Shown one piece after another: positions 45,381-54,264 of a DNA stretch of 64,000 nucleotides. Under the pieces are notes generated by a model. It did no database searches and was not told the origin of the DNA. It saw nothing but the letters and a program-made list of their open reading frames with translations. Numbering within the stretch: the first letter of the stretch is position 1; every line of letters begins with the position of its first letter. The position numbers and the translations under genes are program-made. The stretch is from Flavobacteriaceae bacterium. GTDB taxonomy: Bacteria > Bacteroidota > Bacteroidia > Flavobacteriales > Flavobacteriaceae. Location: positions 1 through 64,000 of the forward strand of contig JANQSO010000011.1 in assembly GCA_028284005.1 (NCBI GenBank), read 5' to 3'.

Positions 45381-46055
45381 ATGCCTGTAAAAATCAGATT
45401 ACAAAGACACGGTAAAAAAGGGAAACCTTTTTACTGGATCGTAGCGGCAGATTCCCGCTCAAAAAGAGATGGTAAGTTTCTGGATAAATTAGGAATTTAC
45501 AATCCAAATGTAAACCCTGCACACATCGAAGTAAATGTAGATGGAGCAGTTCAATGGCTTCAAAACGGAGCGCAACCAACAGATACGGCCAGAGCTATAC
45601 TTTCTTATAAAGGAGTATTGTTAAAGCATCACCTTGCCGGTGGTGTACGTAAAGGTGCGCTAACCGAAGAGCAAGCCGAAGAAAAGTTCAATGCCTGGTT
45701 AGAAGAGAAAGCAAAAGCTGTTGAGAAAAAGCGAGCTAACCTTTCTGATGCTAAGGCTAAAGCTAAAGCTGAAGCACTTGCTGCTGAAAAAGCTGTTAAT
45801 GAAAAACGTGCTGCCGAAGCTGTTGCTGAAGCCGCTGCAGAAGAAGCTGCAACTGAAGAAGTTGCTGAAGAAACTGCTGCTGTTGAAACAGCTGAAGCTG
45901 AAGCTCCTGTTGAAGAAGTTGCTGCTGAGACTGAAGCTGCAACGGAAGAAACAGCTACTGAAGAAGCTCCTGCTGAAGAGGCAGTTGCCGAGGAAGCTCC
46001 TGCTGCTCCTGCTGCCGAAGCAAAAGAAGAGGAGGCTTCTAAAGAAGAAGAGTAA
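45381..46055 (+). CDS. rpsP: 30S ribosomal protein S16 with long Ala/Glu C-terminal tail
   Basis: Residues 1 to about 80 are a normal S16 (VKIRLQRHGKKGKPFYWIVA, RSKRDGKFLDKLGIYNPN, GAQPTDTARAILSYKGV). The 224-residue total is far above the usual 80-90. After a Lys-rich helix (KAKAVEKKRANLSDAKAKAK), the tail from about 135 is nearly all Ala, Glu, Val, Thr and Pro in loose repeats. It is negatively charged and probably disordered or helical. Extended S16 proteins occur in Bacteroidota, but the tail has no known role. First gene of an operon with rimM and trmN6. Confidence 0.95.
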   Translation: MPVKIRLQRHGKKGKPFYWIVAADSRSKRDGKFLDKLGIYNPNVNPAHIEVNVDGAVQWLQNGAQPTDTARAILSYKGVLLKHHLAGGVRKGALTEEQAEEKFNAWLEEKAKAVEKKRANLSDAKAKAKAEALAAEKAVNEKRAAEAVAEAAAEEAATEEVAEETAAVETAEAEAPVEEVAAETEAATEETATEEAPAEEAVAEEAPAAPAAEAKEEEASKEEE

Positions 46056-46066
46056 ACTTTTTAACA

Positions 46067-46591
46067 ATGCAAAAGGAGAACTGTTTCTACTTGGGCAAAA
46101 TCGTTAAGAAATATAGCTTTAAAGGGGAATTGCTTGTAAAATTAGATACAGACGACCCCGAACAATTTATAGAAATGGAATCGGTTTTTGTGGAACAACA
46201 CAAAAATTTGATTCCATTTTTTATTCAGCAAAGCTCACTTCATAAATCTGAACTGCTTCGTATAAAATTTGAAGAAGTAGACTCTGAAGAAGATGCAAAT
46301 GCTCTATTAGGATCTGCTTTGTATCTACCCCTGGAAGCGCTTCCCAAATTAACCGGCAACCAATTTTATTACCATGAGGTCATAGGTTTTATGGTAAAAG
46401 ATATGACTTTTGGTGTGGTTGGGACCATTACTTCGGTAAACGATAGTACAGCACAAGCCCTTTTTGAAATAAACCGTGACGGCAAAGAAATTCTTATCCC
46501 GATAAATGACAATTTCATTAAAAAAGTAGACCGCGAGACTAAAACAATACATCTGGATGTTCCTGAAGGGCTTATTGAGTTATATCTTTAG
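46067..46591 (+). CDS. rimM: Ribosome maturation factor RimM
   Basis: The 174-residue product matches RimM. The N-terminal barrel has FYLGKIVKKYSFKGELLVKLDTDD and LGSALYLPLEALPKL. The C-terminal PRC-like barrel has YYHEVIGFMVKD, GTITSVNDSTAQALFEI and ILIPINDNFIKKVDRE, and the end has the usual V-P-E-G-L. RimM assists assembly of the 30S head. It starts 11 bases after rpsP and its stop is one base before the next start. The usual trmD is replaced here by trmN6. Confidence 0.95.
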   Translation: MQKENCFYLGKIVKKYSFKGELLVKLDTDDPEQFIEMESVFVEQHKNLIPFFIQQSSLHKSELLRIKFEEVDSEEDANALLGSALYLPLEALPKLTGNQFYYHEVIGFMVKDMTFGVVGTITSVNDSTAQALFEINRDGKEILIPINDNFIKKVDRETKTIHLDVPEGLIELYL

Positions 46592-46592
46592 T

Positions 46593-47306
46593 ATGAGCAC
46601 CCCGTTTAAATTCAAACATTTTACCGTAAATCAAGATCGCTGTGCCATGAAAATAGGTACAGATGGGGTTTTACTGGGTGCCTGGGCCTCTGTACAAAAC
46701 AAGCCTTTTTCAATTTTGGATATTGGCACCGGAACCGGCATAATCGCTTTACAATTAGGGCAGCGCACTCAAGCCCAATTGATCGATGCTCTGGAAATAG
46801 ATGAAAATGCTTACGAACAATGTGTAGAAAATTTTGAAAATTCACCGTGGAGCGACCGTTTATTCTGTTATCATGCAGCTTTAGACGAATTTGTTGAAGA
46901 AATTGATGATCGCTACGATCTGATCGTTTCCAACCCGCCATTCTATTGCGAGGATTACAAAAGCAATGACAAAGTTCGTGATATTGCCAGATTCAATGAT
47001 TCCCTGCCTTTTAAAGAACTTATCGAAAGTGTCTCGGTATTACTTTCAGAAGAAGGAATCTTTGCAACCATAATTCCGAAAAAAGAAGAAAAACACTTCA
47101 TTGCCCTAGCATCTAAAGTAAATTTATTTCCAAATAGGGTCTGCAGGGTACGTGGCTCAGTAACTTCGGAAGAAAAAAGAAGCCTGTTAGAATTTTCTTT
47201 TAATAAAACTAAAATAAAGACCGAAGAACTCACTATTGAAATAGCACGACATGAGTACACTGAAGCCTATAAAAATTTAGTAGAAGATTTTTATTTGAAA
47301 ATGTAG
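46593..47306 (+). CDS. trmN6: tRNA1(Val) (adenine37-N6)-methyltransferase family protein
   Basis: From ATG 46593 (MSTPFKFKHFTV) the product is 237 residues. The frame opens at 46557 inside rimM, but those codons are not homologous. It has FTVNQDRCAMKIGTDGVLLGAW at the N-terminus, SAM-binding ILDIGTGTGIIALQLGQR, and the N6-adenine motif VSNPPFYCEDYKS (N-P-P-F/Y). It also has SLLEFSF near the end. These match the TrmN6/YfiC family, which methylates A37 of tRNA-Val. It ends the rpsP operon. Confidence 0.92.
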   Translation: MSTPFKFKHFTVNQDRCAMKIGTDGVLLGAWASVQNKPFSILDIGTGTGIIALQLGQRTQAQLIDALEIDENAYEQCVENFENSPWSDRLFCYHAALDEFVEEIDDRYDLIVSNPPFYCEDYKSNDKVRDIARFNDSLPFKELIESVSVLLSEEGIFATIIPKKEEKHFIALASKVNLFPNRVCRVRGSVTSEEKRSLLEFSFNKTKIKTEELTIEIARHEYTEAYKNLVEDFYLKM

Positions 47307-47355
47307 GTGATTCGACTTGTGATTTTTACATTTGTAAACCTAAAAATTTTAGAAA

Positions 47356-48534
47356 ATGAAGCCCGATCTATTTGAAGCACCGGATTATTACAATCTTGAC
47401 GATCTATTAACAGATGAACATAAATTAGTACGCGATGCGGCCCGTGAATGGGTAAAACGAGATGTATCTCCTATTATAGAAGAATATGCTCAAAAAGCAG
47501 AATTTCCAGAACAAATCATTAGCGGTTTGGCAGAAATTGGTGCTTTTGGGCCATATATCCCTGAAGAATACGGAGGCGCTGGTTTAGACCAGATCTCTTA
47601 CGGACTCATCATGCAGGAAATTGAGCGTGGGGATAGTGGTGTTCGCTCTACTGCATCGGTACAATCCTCTTTAGTGATGTATCCTATCTGGAAATACGGA
47701 AACGAAGAGCAGCGTAGAAAATATCTGCCAAAATTAGCTTCGGGTGAATGGATGGGTTGTTTTGGATTGACCGAACCGGACTACGGAAGTAATCCCGGTG
47801 GAATGGTCACTAACTTTAAAGACGAAGGAGATCATTACCTGTTGAATGGTGCTAAAATGTGGATTAGCAATGCGCCTTTTGCGCAAGTTGCAGTTGTTTG
47901 GGCTAAAGATGAAAGCGGACGAATTCACGGATTGATCGTAGAACGTGGCATGGAAGGTTTTAGCACACCGGAAACGCACAATAAATGGTCCTTACGTGCT
48001 TCTGCAACCGGAGAATTGATCTTCGACAATGTAAAGGTGCCAAAAGAAAATCTTTTGCCTAACAAATCTGGTTTGGGAGCACCGCTTGGATGTTTAGACT
48101 CTGCACGTTTTGGTATTGCCTGGGGGGCCATTGGTGCTGCTATGGATTGCTATGATACTGCTTTGCGATATTCAAAAGAACGTGTTCAATTTGGTAAGCC
48201 TATTGGGCAGTTTCAGTTACAACAAAAGAAGTTAGCAGAAATGATCACAGAAATTACCAAAGCACAACTATTAACATGGCGCTTAGGTGTTTTGCGTAAT
48301 GAAGAAAGAGCGACGTCTGCTCAAATCTCTATGGCAAAACGTAATAATGTGGATATGGCTATAAATATTGCCCGTGAAGCGCGCCAAATGTTAGGAGGAA
48401 TGGGTATTACCGGCGAATACAGTATTATGCGACATTCCATGAATTTGGAAAGTGTGATCACCTATGAAGGAACTCACGATATTCATTTATTGATCACCGG
48501 ATTGGATGTTACGGGATTAAATGCTTTTAAATAG
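47356..48534 (+). CDS. Acyl-CoA dehydrogenase, glutaryl-CoA dehydrogenase type
   Basis: The 392-residue product has FAD-dependent acyl-CoA dehydrogenase motifs. CFGLTEPDYGSNPGGMVT and MWISNAPFAQVAVVWAKDE form the middle beta domain. RVQFGKPIGQFQLQQKKLAEM and MLGGMGITGEYSIMRH form the C-terminal helices. The catalytic Glu is in TYEGTHDIHLLI; that sequence and the spacing are those of glutaryl-CoA dehydrogenase (lysine/tryptophan breakdown to crotonyl-CoA). The enzyme class is firm, the exact substrate less so. A terminator follows directly. Confidence 0.88.
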   Translation: MKPDLFEAPDYYNLDDLLTDEHKLVRDAAREWVKRDVSPIIEEYAQKAEFPEQIISGLAEIGAFGPYIPEEYGGAGLDQISYGLIMQEIERGDSGVRSTASVQSSLVMYPIWKYGNEEQRRKYLPKLASGEWMGCFGLTEPDYGSNPGGMVTNFKDEGDHYLLNGAKMWISNAPFAQVAVVWAKDESGRIHGLIVERGMEGFSTPETHNKWSLRASATGELIFDNVKVPKENLLPNKSGLGAPLGCLDSARFGIAWGAIGAAMDCYDTALRYSKERVQFGKPIGQFQLQQKKLAEMITEITKAQLLTWRLGVLRNEERATSAQISMAKRNNVDMAINIAREARQMLGGMGITGEYSIMRHSMNLESVITYEGTHDIHLLITGLDVTGLNAFK

Positions 48535-48553
48535 TAAAAAACAAACTTTCTTT

Positions 48554-48586
48554 AAAGGCTTCAGATATTTTCTGAAGCCTTTTTTG
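48554..48586 (+). terminator. Rho-independent terminator of the acyl-CoA dehydrogenase gene
   Basis: AAAGGCTTCAGA (48554-48565) and TCTGAAGCCTTT (48571-48582) pair perfectly over a 5-base loop and are followed by TTTTG. Confidence 0.88.
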
Positions 48587-48639
48587 TTTCAGCTTACGTA
48601 GAAATCATTTCAAATTGTATCTTTAAAAAAAGAAAAACT

Positions 48640-49536
48640 ATGTCGTCACAAAAAAGAATTAGTCGAGCATTCAAAAATGCTCGTCGTGTTTCTTTTAATG
48701 ATTCTTCCAAGTTCATTATTTTCAGTGATTGTCATCGGGGGGATAATAGCTTTGCAGATGACTTTGCGAATAACCGAAATATATATTATCACGCCTTAAA
48801 ATACTACTACAATGAAGGCTTTACATATTGCGAGCTTGGAGATGGTGATGAACTATGGGAGAATATCGATTTTAAATCTATTTTTGAAGCCCACCAAAAT
48901 GTCTATGATCTAATGCGCCTCTTTTTCAATGAAGGTCGTCTATATCGCTTATTGGGAAATCATGATATGGTATACAAGAATCAACGATTTGTAGAAAAGC
49001 ATTTGTATACTTATTTCAACAAAGTGACCGGTAAAGAAGAACCTTTATTTCCCGGAATAACATTTACCGAAGGGTTACTGTTAGAACATGAAGAGACCGG
49101 GCAAAAAATATTTATGGCCCACGGGCATCAGGCAGACTGGATGAACTATCGCGGTTGGAAATTCAACCGGTTTATGGTTCGGGTATTGTGGCGACAGTTA
49201 CAGATATTTGGGATTGGCGACCCTACCAGTCCTGCAAAAAATTACCGCGAGCTTAAAAAAGTGGAGCGACGCACCAAGAAATGGATCATTGAAAACGAAA
49301 ATATTTTCACTATCACAGGGCATACTCACAGACCACGTTTCCCGGAACCGGGAGATATAGCCTATTTTAATGATGGCAGTTGTGTACACCCCCGGAGTAT
49401 CACCGGCCTGGAAATAGAAAATGGTAAGATATCATTGATAAAATGGCAAATTGCCACTACAGAAGACGGCACTTTAAAAGTGATAAAAAAATTATTGGAA
49501 GGGCCGCAAAAACTTGGAGACTATATAACAGATTAA
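48640..49536 (+). CDS. Metallophosphoesterase family protein
   Basis: The 298-residue product shows the dinuclear-metal phosphoesterase blocks in order. They are FSDCHRGDNSFADDF (D-x-H-x-G-D), YCELGDGDELWEN (G-D-x-x-E replaces the common G-D-x-x-D), YRLLGNHDMVYK (G-N-H-D), MAHGHQADWM (G-H) and ITGHTHRPRFPEPG (G-H-T-H). It is a cytoplasmic protein with no signal peptide. UDP-2,3-diacylglucosamine hydrolase (LpxH) shares the fold, but the middle region is longer here, so the substrate is open. It stands alone and is convergent with the ferredoxin gene. Confidence 0.85.
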   Translation: MSSQKRISRAFKNARRVSFNDSSKFIIFSDCHRGDNSFADDFANNRNIYYHALKYYYNEGFTYCELGDGDELWENIDFKSIFEAHQNVYDLMRLFFNEGRLYRLLGNHDMVYKNQRFVEKHLYTYFNKVTGKEEPLFPGITFTEGLLLEHEETGQKIFMAHGHQADWMNYRGWKFNRFMVRVLWRQLQIFGIGDPTSPAKNYRELKKVERRTKKWIIENENIFTITGHTHRPRFPEPGDIAYFNDGSCVHPRSITGLEIENGKISLIKWQIATTEDGTLKVIKKLLEGPQKLGDYITD

Positions 49537-49544
49537 GTTTTTTC

Positions 49545-49874
49545 TTAGCTTTCGGGTGCCAGCTCAACTTTAAGCCCATTCATTTCCGGTTTCATATGTA
49601 TTTGACAACCCAAACGACTATTTTCCTTTACATGGAAAGCTTCCGCAAGCATAGCATCTTCATCATAGCTCATTTCCGGTAATTCATGGTCACTTAACAC
49701 ATAACATTGGCAGGAAGCACACATCGCCATCCCTCCACAAACTCCTATGGTTCCTTCCGGAGCAAGCTCATAGGACCGAACTATTTCCATCAAGTTCATA
49801 TTCATATCGGTTGGGGCGTCAACCTCGTGCAACGTACCGTTTCGATCTATAATAGAAATCTTAATGTCTGTCAT
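49545..49874 (-). CDS. [2Fe-2S] ferredoxin, adrenodoxin type
   Basis: The 109-residue product (ATG 49874; the frame's first codon, TTG 49877, is less likely) has Cys46, Cys52 and Cys55 in CGGMAMCASC and Cys90 in RLGCQIHM. This is the C-x5-C-x2-C ... C spacing of vertebrate/ISC-type ferredoxins. It carries single electrons for Fe-S biogenesis or oxygenases. It follows its likely reductase with only the stop codon between. Confidence 0.92.
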   Translation of the reverse strand: MTDIKISIIDRNGTLHEVDAPTDMNMNLMEIVRSYELAPEGTIGVCGGMAMCASCQCYVLSDHELPEMSYDEDAMLAEAFHVKENSRLGCQIHMKPEMNGLKVELAPES

Positions 49875-49877
49875 CAA

Positions 49878-50930
49878 TTAATCGATCGATTTAATTACAG
49901 CTTTTGGGGCTTCTTTTTTACTTCCGTCAAAGCCTTCAACCCCACTAACCGTAGTATATTTCATAACATAGCGTTTGTCGGGGTAAATGCGCTGATATGC
50001 ACTTTGGCACATTAAGGTTGCTTCATGAAAACCACAAAGGATCAATTTTAGTTTTCCCGGGTAAGTGTTAATATCTCCAATGGCATAGATCCCGGGAATG
50101 TTGGTTTGATAATCTAAAGAATTATCAACTTTGATAGCATTCTTCTCAATCTCCAGTCCCCAATCTGCAATAGGGCCCAGTTTTGGGGCTAGTCCAAATA
50201 GTGGTATAAAATGATCACATTCCCTATTAAAGACTTCGTCACCTCTCTTTATAGAAACACCTTCCACTTTACTATCTCCCAACACATTAATAACTTCTGC
50301 GGGTGTAATTAATTCGATCCTTCCAAGATTCTTCAATTCCTGAACTTTCTCAACACTATCTAATGCACCACGAAATTCATTACGCCTATGAATAAGAGTA
50401 ACACTTGAAGCTACGTCTGTTAAAAAAATACTCCAGTCCAATGCAGAGTCGCCACCGCCCGCAATAACAACTTTTTTGTTACGATATATTTCAGGGTCAC
50501 GAATAATATATTCCACTCCTGTATCTTCAAAATCTGAAATATTGTTAATAGGAGGTTTTCTGGGTTCAAAGCTTCCCAATCCCCCGGCAATTGCCACAAT
50601 AGGAGCGTTATGCTTTGTACCTTTATTGGTAGTAACAATAAAAGTCCCGTCATCTAATCTCTCTACAGTCTCGGCTCGTTCTCCTAGTGTAAATCCAGGT
50701 TTAAAGGGTTCAATTTGTTTCATTAGATTGTCCACCAGATCTCCCGCCAAAATTTCAGGAAAAGCGGGAATATCGTATATAGGTTTCTTGGGGTATATCT
50801 CGGCGCATTGTCCTCCGGGTTGGGGTAAGGCATCAATTAAGTGACATCGTAGTTTTAATAAGCCTGCCTCAAAAACAGCGAAAAGACCCGTGGGTCCAGC
50901 ACCAATAATAAGTATGTCTGTTTTTATCAT
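49878..50930 (-). CDS. Ferredoxin-NADP+ reductase, thioredoxin-reductase-like type
   Basis: The 350-residue product has an N-terminal FAD motif (LIIGAGPTGLFAVFEAG), PQPGGQCAEIYPKKPIYDIPAFPE and an NADPH motif (VVIAGGGDSALDWSIFL). The redox-active C-x-x-C of thioredoxin reductase is absent. That combination defines the YumC/PFNR-type ferredoxin (flavodoxin) reductase. A ferredoxin gene follows with the stop and start adjacent, which supports the partner. It lies downstream of mrp and nifU-like genes. Confidence 0.92.
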   Translation of the reverse strand: MIKTDILIIGAGPTGLFAVFEAGLLKLRCHLIDALPQPGGQCAEIYPKKPIYDIPAFPEILAGDLVDNLMKQIEPFKPGFTLGERAETVERLDDGTFIVTTNKGTKHNAPIVAIAGGLGSFEPRKPPINNISDFEDTGVEYIIRDPEIYRNKKVVIAGGGDSALDWSIFLTDVASSVTLIHRRNEFRGALDSVEKVQELKNLGRIELITPAEVINVLGDSKVEGVSIKRGDEVFNRECDHFIPLFGLAPKLGPIADWGLEIEKNAIKVDNSLDYQTNIPGIYAIGDINTYPGKLKLILCGFHEATLMCQSAYQRIYPDKRYVMKYTTVSGVEGFDGSKKEAPKAVIKSID

Positions 50931-50995
50931 GTAAAATGACCTTGTTAATTTTGGGTAAAAGTAACTTCTCTTATAAGTTTAGTAAATGATATTTG

Positions 50996-51241
50996 TCACG
51001 TTTCATCCACACTTACAACACTTTCAATTTGAGGGGCGTATTTTTTAATGGTCATTTCCACTCCGCTCTTAAGTGTCATTTGGTTCACCGAACAGCCCAC
51101 ACAAGCACCTTTCAATTGAACACGGACAATCTTTCCATTATCAATGGACATTAATGAGATATCACCTCCGTCACTTTGCAAAAAAGGACGGATTTCATCG
51201 AGAGCTTCCTCAACTTTTGTTTGTAATTCTTTTTGGTTCAT
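50996..51241 (-). CDS. NifU C-terminal domain protein (Fe-S scaffold)
   Basis: The 81-residue product matches the NifU-like domain: EALDEIRPFLQSDGGDISLM and GACVGCSVNQMTLKSGVEM, with cluster ligands Cys47 and Cys50. Such proteins carry [4Fe-4S] clusters to target enzymes. It starts directly downstream of mrp, one base after its stop, so the two are probably co-translated. Confidence 0.93.
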   Translation of the reverse strand: MNQKELQTKVEEALDEIRPFLQSDGGDISLMSIDNGKIVRVQLKGACVGCSVNQMTLKSGVEMTIKKYAPQIESVVSVDET

Positions 51242-51242
51242 A

Positions 51243-52382
51243 CTATTTCTTTACGGCACTACAGCCTGCCATAGTGGTTATTTTTATTGCTTCGGTAGGA
51301 GGAAGGTTTTCGTTTCTTCTAACTGTTTCTTCCACCACATTCTTTGTGATATTTTCAAAAGCTTTCTCCAGAAGTGTTGCTGTTTGTAATGCCGCCGGGC
51401 GGCCACTATCACCTGCTTCCCTAATGCTTTGCACCAAGGGGATCTCTCCTAAGAAAGGCACCTCCAGATCTTCTGCGAGATGTTGTGCTCCTTCTTTTCC
51501 GAATATATAATACTTGTTTTCCGGTAATTCTTCAGGGGTAAAATATGCCATATTCTCTATGATCCCAAGCACTGGCACATCTATATTCTCCTGCTGAAAC
51601 ATGGCTACTCCTTTACGTGCATCTGCCAATGCTACGTTTTGGGGAGTACTCACCACAACAGCCCCGGTGATAGGAAGTGACTGCATAATACTCAAGTGTA
51701 TATCACCTGTTCCGGGAGGAAGGTCGATCAACATGAAGTCAAGCTCCCCCCATGCCGCATCAAAAATTAATTGATTAAGGGCCTTTGCAGCCATTGGTCC
51801 ACGCCAGATCACTGCCTGATTAGGCTGGGTAAAAAATCCAATGGAAAGCACTTTTACTCCATAATTTTCGATAGGTTTCATCTTGCTTTTCCCATCGACA
51901 TTAACGGACAAAGGCCTTTCCATAGCAACATCGAACATAATAGGAATTGAAGGCCCGTAAATATCCGCATCCAAAATTCCCACTTTAAAACCCATTTTTG
52001 AAAGTGTTACCGCCAGATTAGCAGCTACAGTAGACTTCCCAACGCCTCCTTTACCAGAGGCAACCGCAACAATATTTTGAATCCCCGGGATGGGTTTTCC
52101 TTTAATAAGATTTGGGTTTTGAGGCTTGGCCGGAGCTTCTACCTTTATATTTACTTGTACTTTCGCATCTGCATATACCTGTTCTTTAATGGCCTTTGTT
52201 ACATCTGCTTCTGCACGTTTTTTAATGTGCATTGCGGGCGTAGCCAATTTCAGGTCTACAATCACTTCATCTGCAAAAGTCACCACATTTTGGACTGCAC
52301 CACTTTCCACCATATTTTTCCCTTCTCCTGCAATAGTAATAGATTCGAGGGCCTCAAGGATATCTTGTTTATTAAGCTTCAT
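51243..52382 (-). CDS. apbC: Mrp/NBP35 family Fe-S cluster carrier ATPase
   Basis: From ATG 52382 the product is 379 residues. An N-terminal MIP18-like domain (MKLNKQDILEALESI, VVTFADEVIVDLKLATPAM) precedes the deviant Walker A ASGKGGVGKSTVAANLA near 110 and DLPPGTGDIHLSIMQS. A C-terminal pair of cysteines is limited here to GCSAVKK near the end. It assembles and transfers [4Fe-4S] clusters. It is the first gene of the operon with nifU-like, ferredoxin reductase and ferredoxin. An in-frame ATG 15 bases upstream is possible but less likely. Confidence 0.93.
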   Translation of the reverse strand: MKLNKQDILEALESITIAGEGKNMVESGAVQNVVTFADEVIVDLKLATPAMHIKKRAEADVTKAIKEQVYADAKVQVNIKVEAPAKPQNPNLIKGKPIPGIQNIVAVASGKGGVGKSTVAANLAVTLSKMGFKVGILDADIYGPSIPIMFDVAMERPLSVNVDGKSKMKPIENYGVKVLSIGFFTQPNQAVIWRGPMAAKALNQLIFDAAWGELDFMLIDLPPGTGDIHLSIMQSLPITGAVVVSTPQNVALADARKGVAMFQQENIDVPVLGIIENMAYFTPEELPENKYYIFGKEGAQHLAEDLEVPFLGEIPLVQSIREAGDSGRPAALQTATLLEKAFENITKNVVEETVRRNENLPPTEAIKITTMAGCSAVKK

Positions 52383-52520
52383 ATTTTCTTTCAGCAATAT
52401 TTAGATTCATTCTAAAGTACAAATATAGTAGTAAAACTTCGGAAAATGAAGTGGCGGCATTGAAATGATTTATAGTACGATAAGTAGTATTTTGCCTGGG
52501 TCGGGAATTCTAATTTAAGC

Positions 52521-52847
52521 TTATAATTCTTTCATGGGATCCCAAAATAATTTGTCAAAATCTTGTATCTGGTTTTCTATTACCTCCACTCCCTCACTTT
52601 CCAACAATTGCTGCATTAAATTGGTGCCATCAAAGTGATGCTTTCCGGTAAGCAGTCCTTTCCGGTTTACAACCCTGTGCGCCGGGACATCCTCTTTATT
52701 TCCACTTGCATTCATGGCCCAACCCACCATTCTGGCACTTCCGGCAGCTCCCAAGTATTTAGCAATTGCGCCATAGGAGGTTACTCTTCCATAGGGAATA
52801 AGTCTGGCTACTTCATATACTTTTTCAAAAAAACCAGTTTCAGACAT
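52521..52847 (-). CDS. Alkyltransferase-like protein (ATL), MGMT family
   Basis: The 108-residue product has the DNA-binding fold of O6-alkylguanine-DNA alkyltransferases: FEKVYEVARLIPYGRVTSYG, SARMVGWAMNAS, then VPAHRVVNRKG. The acceptor Cys of P-C-H-R is replaced by Ala56, so it cannot accept alkyl groups itself. Such ATL proteins bind damaged guanine and hand it to nucleotide excision repair. It starts 3 bases upstream of the LysE gene on the other side of a common transcript. Confidence 0.9.
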   Translation of the reverse strand: MSETGFFEKVYEVARLIPYGRVTSYGAIAKYLGAAGSARMVGWAMNASGNKEDVPAHRVVNRKGLLTGKHHFDGTNLMQQLLESEGVEVIENQIQDFDKLFWDPMKEL

Positions 52848-52849
52848 CT

Positions 52850-53476
52850 TTAAAAATTATTGAAGATCTTTATGGCGGTAATTATTGAAATTACTGCAGT
52901 TATAAATCCTATGATATAATTCATATTCACTTTTAATTTTCCCTGGTCTTCCTTTTTTCGAAAATACTGCACATAGATAATCAACATTGTAAAGGTTCCA
53001 AATCCTGAAGCAATGACAGCCGCCAAAAGTTCGGGCTGTGTAAATCTAAACCAACCAAAACCGGCAAATGTAATACTTATGTACACCCAATAAGGTAACG
53101 GTAATAAGTTAAGTGCTCCCAAAAACATACCGGAGAAAAACTTACTGGTTTTAGACTTATTAACTTCTTCCGGTACTTCCCTGCGTGTGTCCTTGGCAAT
53201 AAAAAAAAAGAAAATAGTAATGCAAATGAATATTCCCAAAGCTACTTTTTGCAACATATCCACCACTTCCGGGTGCCTGTCCAGATATCCGGCAAATAGG
53301 AGTGCAATATAGGTCTGTACCATTACGGTTATACAAACACCAATAGAAAAAAGAAGTCCTTTTTTTCGCCCTTCTTTCATACTAATTTTTGCGGCAGACA
53401 TATTTAGCAACCCTGGCGGAATCACACCCACAAATGAAGCTAAAAAACCTACTACAAAATTTAAAATCAGAGCCAT
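52850..53476 (-). CDS. LysE/RhtB-type exporter
   Basis: The 208-residue protein has six hydrophobic segments. The N-terminal signature GVIPPGLLNMSAAKISMKEGRKKGLLF matches the LysE superfamily, in which P-G and N-x-x-A contact the substrate. It exports amino acids or related small solutes; the substrate is unknown. It starts with ATG 53476. Its stop is 2 bases from the ATL start, so both are probably one transcript. Confidence 0.82.
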   Translation of the reverse strand: MALILNFVVGFLASFVGVIPPGLLNMSAAKISMKEGRKKGLLFSIGVCITVMVQTYIALLFAGYLDRHPEVVDMLQKVALGIFICITIFFFFIAKDTRREVPEEVNKSKTSKFFSGMFLGALNLLPLPYWVYISITFAGFGWFRFTQPELLAAVIASGFGTFTMLIIYVQYFRKKEDQGKLKVNMNYIIGFITAVISIITAIKIFNNF

Positions 53477-53509
53477 TTATGCTTGTTAATACCGTGAATA
53501 TAAACAAAA

Positions 53510-54190
53510 TTATGCGAACCGGAACTTAAACCGAACATAGGTGATTTTTTTGTTTTCCTCTAAATATTGGCTTTCATAAAAGGTTTGTATTTGTGTTACT
53601 TCTTTTGGAGAATGGTCATTTCCATATACATCATGGTGGGCATATTCAATTTCTTCACCAAGACCGTGTAATAGTCCTAAGGTATAACCATGCATAAACT
53701 CGCTATCTGTCTTTAGATGTACAACACCCTCAGGCTTCAATATTCTTTTATACTTGTTTAGAAAGTCAATATTGGTCAATCTGTGTTTGGTCCGCTTATA
53801 TTTTATTTGAGGGTCCGGGAAAGTGATCCATATTTCGTCTACTTCATTTTCGGCGAAAAGGCGGTCAATTAGTTCAATTTGAATTCTCAAAAAACATACA
53901 TTGGTAAGGTTTTTCTCCAAAGCAGTTTTTGCACCTCTCCAAAAACGGGCACCTTTAATATCTATCCCTATGAAGTTTTTGTCAGGAGATCGTCGTGCTA
54001 AATTTACCGTATACTCTCCCTTACCACAGCCTAGTTCCAGTACAATTGGGTTATTATTTTTGAAGAGATCTCTCTTCCAATTCCCCTTTAATTCATGAGT
54101 GTCATTAAGAATTTCGTCTCGAGACGGCTGAATCACATTTGTAAAGGTTTCATTTTCCTTAAACCGTTTTAATTTGTTTTTGCTTCCCAC
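53510..54190 (-). CDS. trmB: tRNA (guanine46-N7)-methyltransferase
   Basis: The 226-residue product has SAM-binding IVLELGCGKGEYTVNLA, IDIKGARFWRGAKTALE, the catalytic segment EIWITFPDPQIKYKRTKHRL and LKTDSEFMHGYTL, all diagnostic for TrmB. It modifies G46 in the tRNA variable loop. The start codon is GTG at 54190 (product begins MGSKNKLKRF), which agrees with the expected N-terminus of the family. It is 33 bases upstream of the LysE gene. Confidence 0.95.
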   Translation of the reverse strand: MGSKNKLKRFKENETFTNVIQPSRDEILNDTHELKGNWKRDLFKNNNPIVLELGCGKGEYTVNLARRSPDKNFIGIDIKGARFWRGAKTALEKNLTNVCFLRIQIELIDRLFAENEVDEIWITFPDPQIKYKRTKHRLTNIDFLNKYKRILKPEGVVHLKTDSEFMHGYTLGLLHGLGEEIEYAHHDVYGNDHSPKEVTQIQTFYESQYLEENKKITYVRFKFRFA

Positions 54191-54264
54191 AGAATTAATT
54201 TTTTGGTAAAATTAAGGAAATATTGAGCAGTGACTATAATCCGTACATTTGTTTTTCCGGGAAA

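Noticed and set aside
45721..46050. Possible minisatellite or CRISPR-like repeat in the GCTGAAGAA-rich DNA
   Set aside because: The periodicity is irregular and fully explained by Ala/Glu codons in the S16 tail.
45699..46107. Long reading frames on both strands overlapping the end of rpsP
   Set aside because: They are frame shadows of the Ala/Glu codon repeats in the S16 tail and give low-complexity Leu/Lys or Ser/Phe products.
51073..51510. Plus-strand reading frames opposite mrp and nifU-like genes
   Set aside because: They are antisense shadows; the minus-strand products have complete family motifs.
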